Source of the DNA: Lota lota
Lineage: Eukaryota > Chordata > Actinopteri > Gadiformes > Lotidae
Assembly: GCA_026745465.1 (NCBI GenBank)
Contig: JACYXH010000826.1
Span: forward strand, 3,941,792-4,005,791
Length of the DNA stretch: 64,000 nt
Reading direction: 5' to 3'
A program made the position numbers and the translations under genes. The notes beneath the pieces are model-generated. The model saw nothing but the letters and a program-made list of their open reading frames with translations, was not told the DNA's origin and ran no database searches. Positions 11,243-25,964 of this stretch are shown piece after piece (the stretch's first letter is position 1; each line of letters opens with the position of its first letter).

Positions 11243-14200
11243 ATGTGTTTGTCATTGACTTGCCCTTGTTAGGATGCTGCAGAGGTGGCAGCTGCAGTTG
11301 CAGTCTGGGGGGGGGGGGGGGGGGGTTTCCCCTAAATGGCGAGAGAACGCCTGGTTGTGTGTGTTCTGCTTCACAGTGGAAGGAGATGTGGGATGACCTG
11401 CTGGATCAGCAGAGACACCACTTTGTCCTCCTGTCTTATTCTTTTACATCGGCTGAGCCTTGGCCTAGTCTAGTGTAGTGAAATTATTTAATATGAAGTC
11501 CTCCTCTATATCCGCATTACAGAAAAAAAGATTGTGTACTGTATTGCAAATCGCTATAAAAACGGTATAGAAATACTTAGTATGTAATCGGATTGTCAGT
11601 GTGTTGATTAATACATTTTCTGACAGAAATAATATTTTAAAAGTGCACCATTTTATATATTTAAATAAATAGTTTTTTCTGTTGACTTTACAGTTAGTGC
11701 TGCTACCACTAACACTACGATGAACACTATGCTACAAAGAGCTGCTAATTTGCCTGAGTCCTCATGCTGCTGACCTTTTGCTGAACAGAAACATGCAGCT
11801 GCTGAGTGCTAGTAAGAAAAGAGCACAAGTGTGGGAGTCCATGGGTGTGAGAGGACAATGGCAGTAGAGGAGAGAGGGGGAGAGAGAGAGGAGGGAGGGA
11901 GGGAGGGAGGGAGGGAGGGAGGGAGGGAGGGAGGGAGGGAGGGAGGGAGGGAGGGAGGGAGCAGGGCCGTGTTGGTTGTGCTAAGTGGGTCTACGTGTTT
12001 TGCCTTAGCACCTTGCTTGGATATAATTTTCTTTAGGATCTCGTTTAAATTGGTATTCAGCTTCAGTTCCAGTTCATTGGATGACTTTTATCACAGTTCT
12101 ATTGTCATTGGTTATCACATTTCCAATTAAATGCTTTGTGTTTTACATACATTGCATTTATTGTATTTAATGGTATGGTTCAAAAATAAAAACTAGACCA
12201 GACCAAACATTTCTGACAAATCTAAAACAACAGTCCACAGCATACTCACAAAAGAAAAGGTTAGCCAAAGTCTTAACCCACGTTGTAAATAAGTCCCAAT
12301 ACATATTCTACAGAGACAAACTGATTATATTTTTTAATCAAGATACTGCTCACGTCAATTGTTTTAGTCCTGAAAAACTACACAGTCAGAGTGGTCTTTC
12401 ACAGCAATAGGGAATGAGACTCATGAGAAATGCAGTTCAAATTTTGGTAAACCGCTTTTCCAGCAGATAAAAATAGTGGATTAGAAAAGGTATAGTTAAG
12501 TGTTTATTGTAAATGGGGATCCTGTCAAATCTGAGTAGCTAATCAACTGATTACAGAAGCCCTTGCCTCATTCAGAAAGCCCCATACTCCGGCAGAAAAA
12601 CTGAAACTGGCTATTAATAGCAACTCTGCTGCCCTGCCCCCTCTTCAACACACACAAACACACATGTGTGCTTGTACATACACACCGATGCACATACATA
12701 CATCCATGCACACATACACCCACACGGTTCTCTGAGGCCCTATAGCTTTGGAGAGCTGACTAGCCACACTCCTCCCCTCTCCCCTCTGTCTCTCTTCCTG
12801 TCTTTTTCTCTTCTCCATTTTTCAACCCCCATTCCCCACTGCCTCTCCAGAATGCTGAGGAGGATCCTCCTCCTCCTCCTCCTCCTCCTCCTCCTCCTCC
12901 TCCTCCTCCTCCTCCTCCTCCTCCTCCTCCTCCTTTATCTATTTCTTGCCTTCATTTAGTCACTATCTCTCTCTTTCCCTTTCTCTCTTTCTCTCACTCT
13001 CTGTCTCTCTACCCCTCTACCTCTCTCTCTCTCTCTCGCTGTTTCTCTCTCTCTCTACCTCTCTCTAAGTGTCTCTCTCTCGCTAATATTTCTCACCCTC
13101 CAAATCGCTCTACCCATAAATTTTCTCTTTGTCACTTGTCACTCTCTCTGTCTCTCTCTTGCCTACATTCACTCTCTGCCTCTCTTGTTTCCTCTTTCCC
13201 TCCATCTCTCTCTCTCTCTCTCTGTCTCTACCTTGCTACCTCTCTCTTTCTCTCTCGCTCTCTTTCTTTCATGGCGATAGTCTCTTGCCCTAGGCAGCAT
13301 GGTGGCTATGTAGAGCAGAGTGGAGGCTAGCAACAGCAGCTGATCACGGAAAGGCTTGCACACGACAGAGCGAGGACACACCCCCGCACACGTGACCTCA
13401 CATGGACATGCAGGGGTGCCCCTGACATGCACATGCGCATTTGTGTGTGTGGTGTACGTGAGTGTACCTTACACATGAGTAGAGAACACACTCCACTACT
13501 ACAACTGCTGACCATCGGCAGATTTCTGTTACAATTTAAAATAGTATTATTTTATATTGTACTTTAAATACTAACGAGAATAAAACATTTGACTGTGTGA
13601 CATTGACAGTGTGTGTGATTCTATTATATTGTGATATAGAATATAACATAATTGAATTGAATTAAAAAGAATAGAATACAAAGTCATTAAATGCCATTTG
13701 GTTGATGCTGTAATCCAAAACATTACGATACCATAAGCGATCACATATGTACAGTCTTGGCATGGCTTGGCATGGCTGTCCTGGTCCTAGCGGAATCAAA
13801 CCCCTAACAATGGCGATTTTAATGAAAGCTGTTGCTTCTTACCAGGGTTTGGAAATATATTTATAGATGAACAACGTACAGACAATGGCTGGCTTTCTGC
13901 TCTAACACGATGATAGAGATATGGAGATATGGAAAGAGAGAGACAGAGACAGAGAGAGAGACAGAGAGAGAGAGACAGACATAGAGAGAGAGACAGAGAG
14001 AGAGCTGGTGCTCAGGGAGGCTGTGTTCGTAGGCTGTGAGAGAGAGTCCTGTAGTGTAGATTGAGGTTCAGGACCACGGACAGCTCCCTGGACAGCTCCT
14101 CAAGCCTTGGCTGACAAGGAACCAGCCATCTCCATTACTACTGACCTTCTTTCTGCCTGCCTGTCTCTCTCTCTCTCTGCCTGCTTGCCTGTCTGTCTGT

Positions 14201-17200
14201 CTGCCTGTATCCCTGCCGCTCTTTCTGCCTGTCTGTTTGTCTGTCTGTCTGCCTGTCTGTCGGTCCGCCTGTCTGTCGGTCCGCCTGTCTTAATGCTGCT
14301 GCATTGCGGCGATGGCCTGCGAGTCTATTCATTCCCATTGGCTGGTTGTTCAGAGGCTCTCTGATAGGAGAAAGGGCTGACAGCTGCCTCTCTCTCTCTC
14401 GCTCTCTCTCTCTCACTCTCTCTCTTTCGCTCTCTCTCTCTCTCTCGCTCTCTCTCTCGCTCTCTCTCTCGCTCTCTCTAATCCACTGTTTCTCTGTCTT
14501 TTTTCCTCACTTGAACACATACACACACACACACCCTCACACTCAAAATACTCTACACTTGGTGGGCGCAACAGAAAGTCACCTTCATCTCCTGCCTGAA
14601 CGCTGCAGTTTGTGACTGGGGTAGTGATTCCCACAACACACACATTGTGGAAGACAATTAATACACTCCCATTACGTTCGTTTTAACTTTCATCAACTTT
14701 TCATCCATCCTATGACTGTACTCAAACAGGTCAAAAATCGACAGTGAATGCAGAATTACCATCTGGGGACCCTCTGTTTGCATTTCAAGGCCAAAGACTT
14801 CACTTAGTTAAACTGTTAACAAATACAGTTCGTTTTGCACATCTCAACATTAGTATGTAATACATCTTACTGTGAGACGAGTTGACCTTTAATTCACCTC
14901 ATTAGGCTATGAATATCATAACCCAAAATGGACACTGCCATATATATATCGTACATGAACTGCATCACTTTAGTGTTTAACTATATTTTACTAGGACATA
15001 TTATGACTTAAACTAAATACATATGTTGTTTTGACAAATAGAACAAATAGCTTCAATAGTTCTACATAACTTTACGTATTATCTTTCAAGCTCAAAAAGA
15101 TTGCACAGAAAGATATTTATTTGGAGATGTGCAGACCGACAAAATAGAGGTGTCAAAACATGCCTCCGTGCAGGCACACACACAGAGGCACACACACACA
15201 CACATACTCAAGGCAGTATAACACACACATTGTTTGGTATTCAGTGTGGTGTCGACACTGGCTCATATCGATGGATGAAGAGCCAGCCTGAAAGCTGTTG
15301 ACAGGAAGTCAGTGGGACTGTGATCACAAACCAGCGCCGTGTGTGTGTGTGTGTGTGTGTATGGGTTTCTATCTGTCTGTCTGGGTCTGTCTGCTGAAGA
15401 AGCTATGCCTACAGATGCAGAGACAGGAATACCATAAAGAGAGAGACACAACATAGGAGAGAGATAGAATGAGAGAGAATAAAGTACAGACTACAGAGGG
15501 AGAAAATAACCGAGAGAGAGAGAGAGATAAAGATAGCTCGTTGTGGTACGCTGCTTCTGCCATGACTCATGCTAGCACCTCTTGTCTCGGTCGGGCTGGA
15601 TCCAACCGTGGCGGTTGGTTTGTTGCTCTCATTATTTATCCAGGTTCCCTGGTAGGTTGCCCTGACACATACCGGTGAGGTTTCATGGCTCATGGCCATC
15701 GCTCTGCAAATAACACTTTTAAAACGAACTGGTAGCTGTTGAGATGCTAATAAAGAGCAGTGTGTGTCAGACATGGTCGTATAAACTTATCGACAAGGCG
15801 GGTGCTTCCCTGTGTTTATTAATCGAAACCGATGCTGCTCCCTCTCCTTCTTCCTCTGTCACTCGTTCTCTCTCCTCCTCACTGTTCTACTTGTGTCGTT
15901 TGAAAGTTGTTTGGGTGTTTGTGTTTCTGGAGATGTAGCGCAGGCCTGATTCTGTCACGGTCAAGTCATTCTGAGTAAAAGATTTGCTTTTCCCACGGTG
16001 GAAATCTGCTGAGAAATGGAGGCTCATGAGGAAGTATCAAATAACTATAAAGTATACATAATGATTCCTATCTGTCTTTCCCTTTTCCCTCTCTCCCTTC
16101 AACATTGTCTCCCCCTGTCCCTTTGTCCCTTTCATCCCGCTCTCTTTCTCTCTATTTCCCTCCATTTCAATATCTGTCATTTCTGGCTCTCACTTTCTCT
16201 CCAACTGTCCAAACCTTGCTTCCTCCTCCGCATTCCTTCTGTTCCCTCTGCATTATTTCCCTCCCTCCCTCGGTCTCTCCCTCTCCCTCCCTCTAGGCCT
16301 GATTGTGTACCTTGGAATGATGGTGGGGGCCTTCGTGTGGGGTGGGCTGGCCGACCGGATTGGCCGGCGGCAGACCCTGCTCATCTCCCTGTCCATCAAC
16401 AGCGTCGCCGCCTTCTTCTCCTCCTTCGTCCAGGGCTACAGCTCCTTCCTGTTCTGTCGTCTGGCCTCTGGTGTGGGGTAAGTTCTCACAATAGTCTCCC
16501 CCCATTCCAGGTTTGGTCCCAACCAGAGTTCCGCGACACGTGGCTTGATAACAGCTATGTGTGACTAAACTTTGCGACAAGTTGTGAGTTATATGGGGGC
16601 TATGTGTAAGGCTTAAAGCAGTACAATTATTTTGAAGTAATTATTGGATCAACTTGAAGTTAACATTTAACTCCAACTGCAAGGGACAGCACAATGTGGT
16701 GAAAGTTGGGTATTGCGGTAAGTGCCATTTCATGTACATTCAACTGGAAAATATATCCACACAGTTTACAAAACTGTAGAATACTTTTTTCAAAAGCATC
16801 CGTGTATCTTAGATATGTAACATTTATTCTTAAATACAAACGTAATAGTTATTTTTAGTCATGCAACTTCTTAGTATCACTTGTGTAACTTGGTGTGTAA
16901 CAGGGTGATGTAACGATGCTTGACACACATCGACAACAATCGTTAATCACTATGACCACAGAGTGCTGATGCTTATAGCTGGGGCATCTCCAGAATGTGG
17001 ATGTGCTCTTTTAGCTGGCATCCTCTCCAAGGTTATAACTTGTTTTGATGGAGTACGTGTTGAGGGCCTCTTCATTATGGATGATGCTATCTTTTTGCTG
17101 GCAGCCGGGGGAATTAGCGGTGATCTTTGAGAGGCGGTGGAAAGCCACAAGAATGCTAATTATTTTGCATCGTTCTTGTATATTTCTGTTATAAATAAAC

Positions 17201-20200
17201 TGTACTAGCCTTGGCACATAATGTGTTTTGCTTACCGTGTGAAACCAATCCACCTGTGTTGGTGAACACAGGTGACCCCTTTGTCGCCCCCTTTGTTCCT
17301 ATGTTACCCAATCTGTTGAATAGTCTTTATTTTTGTGTTTTTTCTAAAACCTTTAAGACTGTCATGACAACTCAGACTGCATTTTTGGAAAGTCGTAGGC
17401 AGAAGTTCTGCTTAAAGGGGTGTTAACATACCCTGTAATCAATAACATGTGTTTCCTCATCCTCTTCTCTTCTTTGCATCATATCTTTTCTCTGATTTTA
17501 TCTCATTTGAATGCAGCTCTGTGAGGCTTAATAATTCTGTAATTAATGTAAATGGCTTCAAGACGACAGGAATTAACGTTTTAGCTCGACATCGAATTTG
17601 TACCCCAAAACCGACCAAGCGTGATGAGGGCCGCTTAATATGCAAACCGCAAACCAATCATTAATCGTCCTCAAGTGTGCTATTAAATAGCCACACCCCT
17701 CCGCCATCTGTCTGATGCTTAGCCCCGCCTTAATAACCACTTTTTTAATGGAAAGTTAAGTATTATCACCGTAGCACGGATGTCGTTTCACTGGGTTCTC
17801 ATGAGATGACCATGACTCAACGTGATTCTCACTCTCCCCCCCTCTTCTCTCTCTTTTCAACAATTTACTACTTTTTAGACACTTTTATTCAAAGTGTGTA
17901 TGCATTTTTTTTTATACATGAGATATGTATAAGCAGGTAGGAGTAAGGGCTCCAAGAAGCCTACAGGTAGTCTACGGCTATTGGGGTTCAAACCCAGGAC
18001 CTTTGGCTGGAAGTAAAACACCTTAACCTGACCCTAACCACTAGTCTTCTCCTTCTCTCTCTCCATTTCCTCACTCTGACCGTTCTGTCTCTGCTCTGTT
18101 TATCTCATTACCTTCTCTCTTCGCCTTCTCCCTCTCCTCCTCCCTCTACCTCCCTCTCCATCTCCTCTTCATCTGTCTTCTCTCTTCTCCTCTCTCTCTC
18201 TCTCCTTCGTTCCTCTCCACCTCTCCTTCTCTGTCCATCTATCCTCTCTCTCTCTGCAGTATTGGAGGCTCCATCCCCATCGTGTTCTCCTACTACTCTG
18301 AGTTCCTGGCCCAGGAGAAGAGAGGCGAGCACCTCAGCTGGCTCTGCATGTTCTGGATGATCGGCGGCATCTACGCCTCCGCCATGGCCTGGGCTATCAT
18401 CCCCCATTACGGTCAGTCAGTCAGTCAGTCAAGGAGTTAGTCCATCAGCCTGGCAGTTTATTAGTCAGTCAGTCAGCAATATAATGCTTTAAATGAGTTA
18501 TTATACAATTATTCAATCTACCAAACAACCCGAGTCAGTCAACTACCATATTTAACCATGTAATCTCCCTCTCTCCCCCTCTCACTACCCCTCTCTCTCT
18601 CCCTCTCTCCCCCTCTCACTACCCCTCTCTCTTCCTGGCATCTAGGCTGGAGTTTCCAGATGGGCTCAGCCTACCAGTTCCACAGCTGGCGTGTCTTCGT
18701 CCTGGTGTGCGCCTTACCCTCTGTGGCCGCCATATCTGCCCTCACCACCATGCCCGAGAGCCCCCGCTTCTTCCTGGAGGTCAGTCCAGTGTTCCCACAG
18801 GCCACAGTCCATGATGTATTATGAATGTTTTAATGAAAAGTTCATTGCCAGAAGTACTTGTCAATGGAATATGTCTCATGTGATAGTTTATGATAATGTG
18901 GGACACAGCTCCTTTAGGGAATATTATTATGAATGAATGAAATGAATCATAACAATGCATAAAGTATCAGCACAACTGTGTGTTTTAATGTTATTTTGGA
19001 TCTCAACAGAAATATAAGGTTGGGGATTACTTCAGCCATCACTAAACAAATGATGACAGGATGGCTTTTATGGACTTTTTTAGGGATGTCAGTAATATAA
19101 TCTCTGATGTTGTGAGGAAATGAACAGGGGATGTTTTTTATTGTTGTTGTTGTTGTTGTTGTTGTTGTGGTTGTTGTGCTGTGGGTGTTGTCTTTGCTAG
19201 AACGGTAAACACGACGAGGCGTGGATGATCCTGAAGCAGGTTCATGACACCAACATGCGGGCCAAGGGCTACCCAGAGAGGGTCTTCTCTGTAAGCCACC
19301 TGGTTAAGACTTCTTAAAACACTCACCACTCCAATCAAACTACAGCCCTGTACACACAGACACACGTTATCTCAACTGCCCTGTGATGTCACTTCATGTT
19401 ATTTCAAGCTGAAATATTCAATTTATCAGAGGTCATGCAATTTGTACAATAACGTTTACTGTTTGGTTATTCTTTGAATATTATGTGAACATTAACAGAC
19501 GTGTGTAAGAATATTTAACATTCACCTTACTCCCTTTAGAATGTGATAGTCATCGAGCCTAGCGAGTACTCTGAAGACATCACTGAACACACCTGAACAG
19601 TGATTTGTAAATATCACTGATTTGTAAATATCAAAAGACAAACCACTTCAAACACACTCACATTAAACACATAATTAAACATTAATGGTGTGGTGGTTTG
19701 TGGCGTGCCGGCCAACTTTGGAGAGACATAAAGTTGTGACACTAAAAGTCAGTTGATTAACTGATGGCAGTAAACTGTTACTGATTCCCAGACAAAGTGT
19801 AAATATTAGTGTTATCGCCGCCAGGTGACCACCATTAAGACTGTGAAGCAGATGGATGAGCTGGTGGATATGGGAGAAAGCACTGCCTGGCACCAGAAGT
19901 GGAGGATGAGGCTCAGTGCCTTGTTCCATCAGGTGATGTTAGCCCCCTGGCTGAATGCTAGCTCTCACAGCTACATGCTATGTTTCAAGTTAAATGCTAC
20001 GTAGCATACCTCATTCCTTGGTCTCATTTAATGTCACGATGACCATATTTTCTACTCCAGATTTTCTTGTAATTCTTTGGGAACATCTTGAGTAGAAAAT
20101 ATAGTTATTGTGACATTAAATTAGACAAAATAATTCGGTACACCTTAGGTAATTTAAGGTCAATTCATTTGTATGTGTAGTGTGTATGTTTGTATTTTTG

Positions 20201-23200
20201 CATCCAAGATATTAACCTGCTGTTTGTGTGTGTGTGCATTTGTATGTGTGTGTGCGTGGGTGTGTGCGTGCATGTGTGTGTGTGTGTGTGTATGTGTGTG
20301 TGTGTGTGTGTGTGCATGCTTGTCTCCCTCCAGGTACGTGGTAACTTCCTGGCAATCTTCTCCCCAGAGTACCGTCGCACCACCTACATGATGATGGCCG
20401 TCTGGTTCTCCATGTCCTTCAGGTAACACCTCCTCAGGGCAGATAACCACCTACACATCAATAACAGGACTGATATTATTCATATCCATAATAAACAATA
20501 CAATTAAACTGCATTATAATTAAACTTTTCAGGTAACATTGTTTGACTGCTGCCTTAAGGAACCAGCGTAAACAAGGGGAAAAGAATTGCCTGACATCGG
20601 CAACCCAATTTGCAAATGCTTATTAGTGCGTAAACCGCTCAGCTGATTTTCAAATCCAAGGGGTGTGATCAACGGACACAGACCAAAATGCCTGTGGACC
20701 CAATTGTATGGACCTACAACCAATCAGAGCAAGAGAGTGTGTGACACTCAGCGTACTCAGCGGCAGCCATCTTAGTTGTTTATGAAAATGCCTCAAAGGC
20801 ACATCCATATGGCACCCCTCTGTACAGTCATTGTATTAAACCCGCCCCATATTAGATAAACGGTTATGATTGGCCCAACCTGGGCCAGGTCTGCTGGAAA
20901 TCTGTCTGAATGGCAGGGTCACACTACCCCCTGGGTCACATGATAAACAGTATTTTTTTTTAAGTGTAAATCCGTGCGCATGAATTGGTAAAGTGTGCGA
21001 ACGGATTGGTATGGCGTGCCCTCGGATTCGTAAACCGTGTGCACAGATTTGCAATCCACATGCCCCCTGTTCTTCAGCAAGTGGACCTGGCTTGGAACGC
21101 GATTACCACTTCTTCCCAATAAATGCAAAATGACACTATAAAAGCTGTGAAACGTCCAAACCACACGCTTGGGAAGGTAGCTAACTACCGTTAATGTAAG
21201 TTAGCTGCTTGACCACTTATTCTAATTTTGGTTTTCAAGTGAAAAGCACTTACAATGCACATAAAAGCCGTGAAAGGGCCACAACAAAAAGCTAAATCAA
21301 TATCACTGATTTCACTATCATTAAATCTGCCCTTAAATCTGAAGGTGATGAATTAGATTTACCGGGAAGAAGTGGTCATCGCCTTCCAAGGCAGGACCAA
21401 TTTGCTGAAGAAAAGGGCATGGATTGCAATCATGGATTGCAATCATGGATTGCAAATCCGTGCACATGGTTTACGAATCTGAGGGCACGCTTTACCAATC
21501 TCTGTGCACAGATTTACACTTTATTAAAAAAAAATATTATCATGTGACCCCAGGGGGTACTTGTCAGAGCAAATAAAACACGAGCTCACAGATTCATCTG
21601 GTTCCCAGGATAGTATGGAACATGCACTAACGGAAATTTGATGATAATCTTTTTGGATTTAAAATAATGTACCAATAATAAAGAATAGGAAGCAGAATAA
21701 CTCATCAATCATCTTTTCGAATTAGCACAATCTCCCTCTCTCTCCTTCTCTCTATCTCGCACTCTCTGTTTTTGTCCCTTTCTCTGTCTCTCTCTCTCCC
21801 TACCCCTAGCTACTATGGCCTGACTGTGTGGTTCCCGGACATGATCAAGTACCTCCAGAAGCAGGAGTATGCGTCGCGCACCAAGACCTTCACCAAGGAG
21901 CACGTGGAGCACGTCACCTTCAACTTCACCCTGGAGAACCAGGTCCATCGGCAGGGCCAGTACTTCAATGACAAGTGAGTGGCCACTTGCTAAACCCCGC
22001 CCCTTCCCCCGGTCACCATGGCGATTAGCAACCAGGATACGAAGCCATGTTCTTTTCTTTACATCAAACCTACCGCTGTGAAAGATTCAGTTTTAAGTTT
22101 CTTGAAGGAGCACTGAATGGCTTTTCCCCCAAAGGTTCACACCAAAGGTTATTCCTTGTGGTTTTCAAAACACCTGTTCTCATACACTGTTTTAAAGTAG
22201 TAATCTCAAAGATTTCAGTTTTGTTGTTTTTGGCGACACCTTTGACGATAAGCGGTAGTTCCCATAGATCCCATCGGTGTCGCCACCGATACCAAGTTAG
22301 TAACATTCATAATACTGCAAATGCAAGGTCTTTCATAAGTATGAATGAACATAGAAATGGACATAAGCTAAATCACCATTGAGTTACCTTAACTTAACAG
22401 ACATTTGTTACATGAAAATCTTCGAGATTGCTACTTTAAGATAAGGTCATTTTACATTTTATTAATCAATCCCAGATTGGAAACTTGAGTGTCTAATTAG
22501 CAGAAATGCACGACAATAAAATATTTTAAAAGAGATGCACAAATATATCAAATAATACAAACAAAAAACATTTTAGACCTACAACAAAGAGTACAAGAGT
22601 AGAAATAAAAAATGAAAAAAAGTAATTAAAGTAAACGTCAATATTATGAGTAGTTGTACTGTTACCTATAACCTATTTACCTATTTACCCACCTAAGCTT
22701 AGGGACAGCGGACACCTGAGTTAGCTTAGCTTAGCACTGATCGTAATGTGAAAATAGTGACGGTAAATGGTGTTCCTGGACTCTCTGTTGGTTACCTGAG
22801 TTGGCTTAGCGCCAAGCATGGAGGAAAAGTAGCAGTGGTAGACATTGCCGTTATCCCCTGCAGGTTCATGAACCTGAAGATGAAGTCTATGGTGTTTGAA
22901 GACTCTTTGTTCGAGGAGTGCTACTTTGAGGACATCACCTCCAGCAACACCTTCTTCAAGAACTGCACCTTCATCGCCACCCTCTTCTACAACACAGGTG
23001 CGCAACACACACACACACACACATTGATATAATCACACACACATAAATGTAAGCCTGACTACTTACACACACACACACACACGCGCAAACACCCACACAC
23101 ATATACACATTGTGATAGCACGCAGTATGAGTTATCAGCGCTTGACAAAAGCCCTCCCTCTTGTCTTTGTGATCTGTTTGCAGTTCTCCTGCCATTCAAC

Positions 23201-24076
23201 CAATCAGTCATAGCACCTCTGAGCACCAGATGGGACTTTCTCATTCAAATTCAAATCACCAATTATTCCCGTTACGATTGCTTATTATCCGGCCTGGCGT
23301 CTTACTGAAGACCGGGGGAGGCTGCAAGATAAAGTTGTTGTATAACATTACAGCAGTTGATGACACATTGGGTTACAGGTGTTTGGGATCCATTCAGAAT
23401 AGAGATGGCTTCTGTATCAGGGGGTAGGCTAGTGTGGTGCAGTAGGTCCAGAGACTCAAGGCACACAGACTATTTATGGATCCAAACTCAAGTGTATCTT
23501 TTCTTTCAGATGGTTGCTTTGATATTGTGAAGCTATGACCTGCAAACATTTTTTGGGTGATGGGGCTCATCCCTCTCAAATCATAGATACAAACACACAC
23601 ACATTACATTTTGTGGGCTCATTGGCACGGTGTCTCTGCAAAGTCTTTGGGAACCAATTTACATGTATCCTAGAATTCATTGTAAGTGGTGTTTGGATGA
23701 AAGCGTCTGCTAAATGACCTAAGAGTTAATAGTCATTTTCAGGAGGACCAGTCCCCATGCATGGGTCCATGGGTTACAGTACATTACAGAGAGACTGATG
23801 GAGCGACGTGGTGTTCTGTGTTGGGGTTTCAGCAGCAGCTTACTCATTGACCATCCTGTAGTAGCATAGCAGTCTCGTAGCACTTGGCTCACTGCGTTTA
23901 GCTCTCCACCTGGCTGACAATCAGCAGCACCCATCGACTGCATCTCAAGATCCACTAACCAATCACTTTCTCTTTCTCTCTCGCCCACTTCACAACTGTT
24001 TTATTCTCTCTCTACCCCTCCTTTTCCCTCTCTCTCTCTCTCTCTCTATGTATCCACTTTCTATCTTTCCCTTCAG

Positions 24077-24120
<44 letters not shown>

Positions 24121-25204
24121 GTATCCACTTTCTCTCTCCCCTCTTTTCTCCTTCTCATCTCGTCTATTTCTGTCCCTCCCTATCACTCTGTCTTTACCCC
24201 TCTCTTTCTGTCCATCTCCCTCACTCTCTCTCCCTCTTCCCTCCTCCTCTCCCCCCTCTCTTTAAATCTCCCCCCCACCAGACCTGTTCAAGTACCGGCT
24301 GATCAACAGCCGACTCATCAACAGCACCTTTCTGCACAACAAGGAGGGCTGCCTGCTCAGTGACGTCAGCGACGACAACAACGCCTACATGGTGTACTTT
24401 GTCAGCTTCCTGGGCACTCTGGCCGTGTTGCCGGGCAACATTGTCTCTGCACTGCTCATGGACAAGATTGGAAGGCTGAGGATGCTGGGTAAAATGCCGG
24501 GGGGGGGGGGGGGGGGGGGGGGTTATTTTATGTTGGAGGCATTGTCTTTAGGTTGAAGTTGTTGTTGGTGTTGTGGCACATACTCTGGGGTAGGAATCCT
24601 TGCCAGATGCATAAAGGAATGCATACAGGAATATAACTACATTTTATATTTCCCAAATGTAATTCCTTTTTTTGTTGTGAGAATCCAGGCGTGGATTGCG
24701 TCCTGGTCTACCTGTACTATGCACTACTAGGAAGCTGCTAATACACAGCTCCTACAGAAAAACTCAAATTTAACTGACTCACTGTAGAGTAAGTGTAAAG
24801 CCTTATAAATAATATATGTATATCTTGTTTATACCAGGCGTGCTTATTCAAGGGCAAGATGCACTCCCTTAACACTAAAACGTATCATTTACTGCAGTTC
24901 CCATTTTCGTACCAGAAGCCCAGAAGAAAATACACCAGGGCATATGCCGACCTCAGCGGCGATGCTTGCAGCCATCACAGAGCCATCATCTTCTCTGTTC
25001 TCTCTAACTCGTTCTGTCCTGTGTCCTCCAGCGGGCTCCAGTGTGATCTCGTGCATCAGCTGCTTCTTCCTGTCCTTCGGTAACAGCGAGTCGGCCATGA
25101 TCGCTCTGCTCTGCCTGTTCGGAGGCATCAGCATCGCCTCGTGGAACGCCCTGGACGTGCTCACTGTGGAGCTCTACCCCTCTGACAAGAGGTGAGGACA
25201 AACA

Positions 25205-25250
<46 letters not shown>

Positions 25251-25778
25251 TGGAAGGCCAAAAGGGTCACAAGTACGCCATATTGAAGACGTGTATTGAT
25301 TAAAATCAATGGGAAATTCGGCTTTTAAGCTTTCATAAGGCCGCATTTTATGCCGTTGTATTTTAGTACGGCGTACTATGTTAGTGGTTTAAAGGCTGTC
25401 TTTTATGCCGTTTTTACGGCAAACGATAGAAAGAACAGCAATGGATGTTGATTGCGCTGATTGGGTGAAAAAGGTTACTAATTACTGGCTGGGAAAATCA
25501 AGAGGGGGGCCCTCATTTTTGTTATCAAATGCCGCATTTAACAAGCAATTGAATGTGTTAAATAGCCATCCAAAATGCCAGAGTTTATGGCATTGTAGAG
25601 TTGAGAAAAAACAGCGTAAAACACGGCCGGTTAATCCATCGGCATGGCATATTTTACGGCATAATAAAATACAACGGTGTAAAATGAAATAGTGAAATTA
25701 AATTAGTACATGTCTACAATGTACGCATGTATTAAAATATATATGTCTACAAATATAGTTGTGACCCTTTTGGCCTTC

Positions 25779-25839
<61 letters not shown>

Positions 25840-25908
25840 CTTTATCTTTATTTAACCAGGCAAGTCATTTAGAACAAATTCTTAATTACAATGGCGGCCT
25901 GGCAAGTG

Positions 25909-25964
<56 letters not shown>

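Larger units (their letters stand above)
7753..16296 (+). other. sv2a intron 1
   Basis: 8.5-kb intron in the coding region. It holds many simple repeats (listed separately), an AT-rich unique stretch at about 9190-9870, and a reverse-oriented SINE/L2 remnant at 13685-13840. A short stem (9968-9976 with 9989-9997) is the only notable inverted repeat. No nested gene supported. Large first introns of neuronal genes often carry enhancers, but none can be demonstrated here. Confidence 0.8.

Noticed and set aside
25405-25692. 95-codon frame inside the intronic transposon
   Set aside because: Considered as a transposase remnant, but no catalytic motif or similarity could be recognised.
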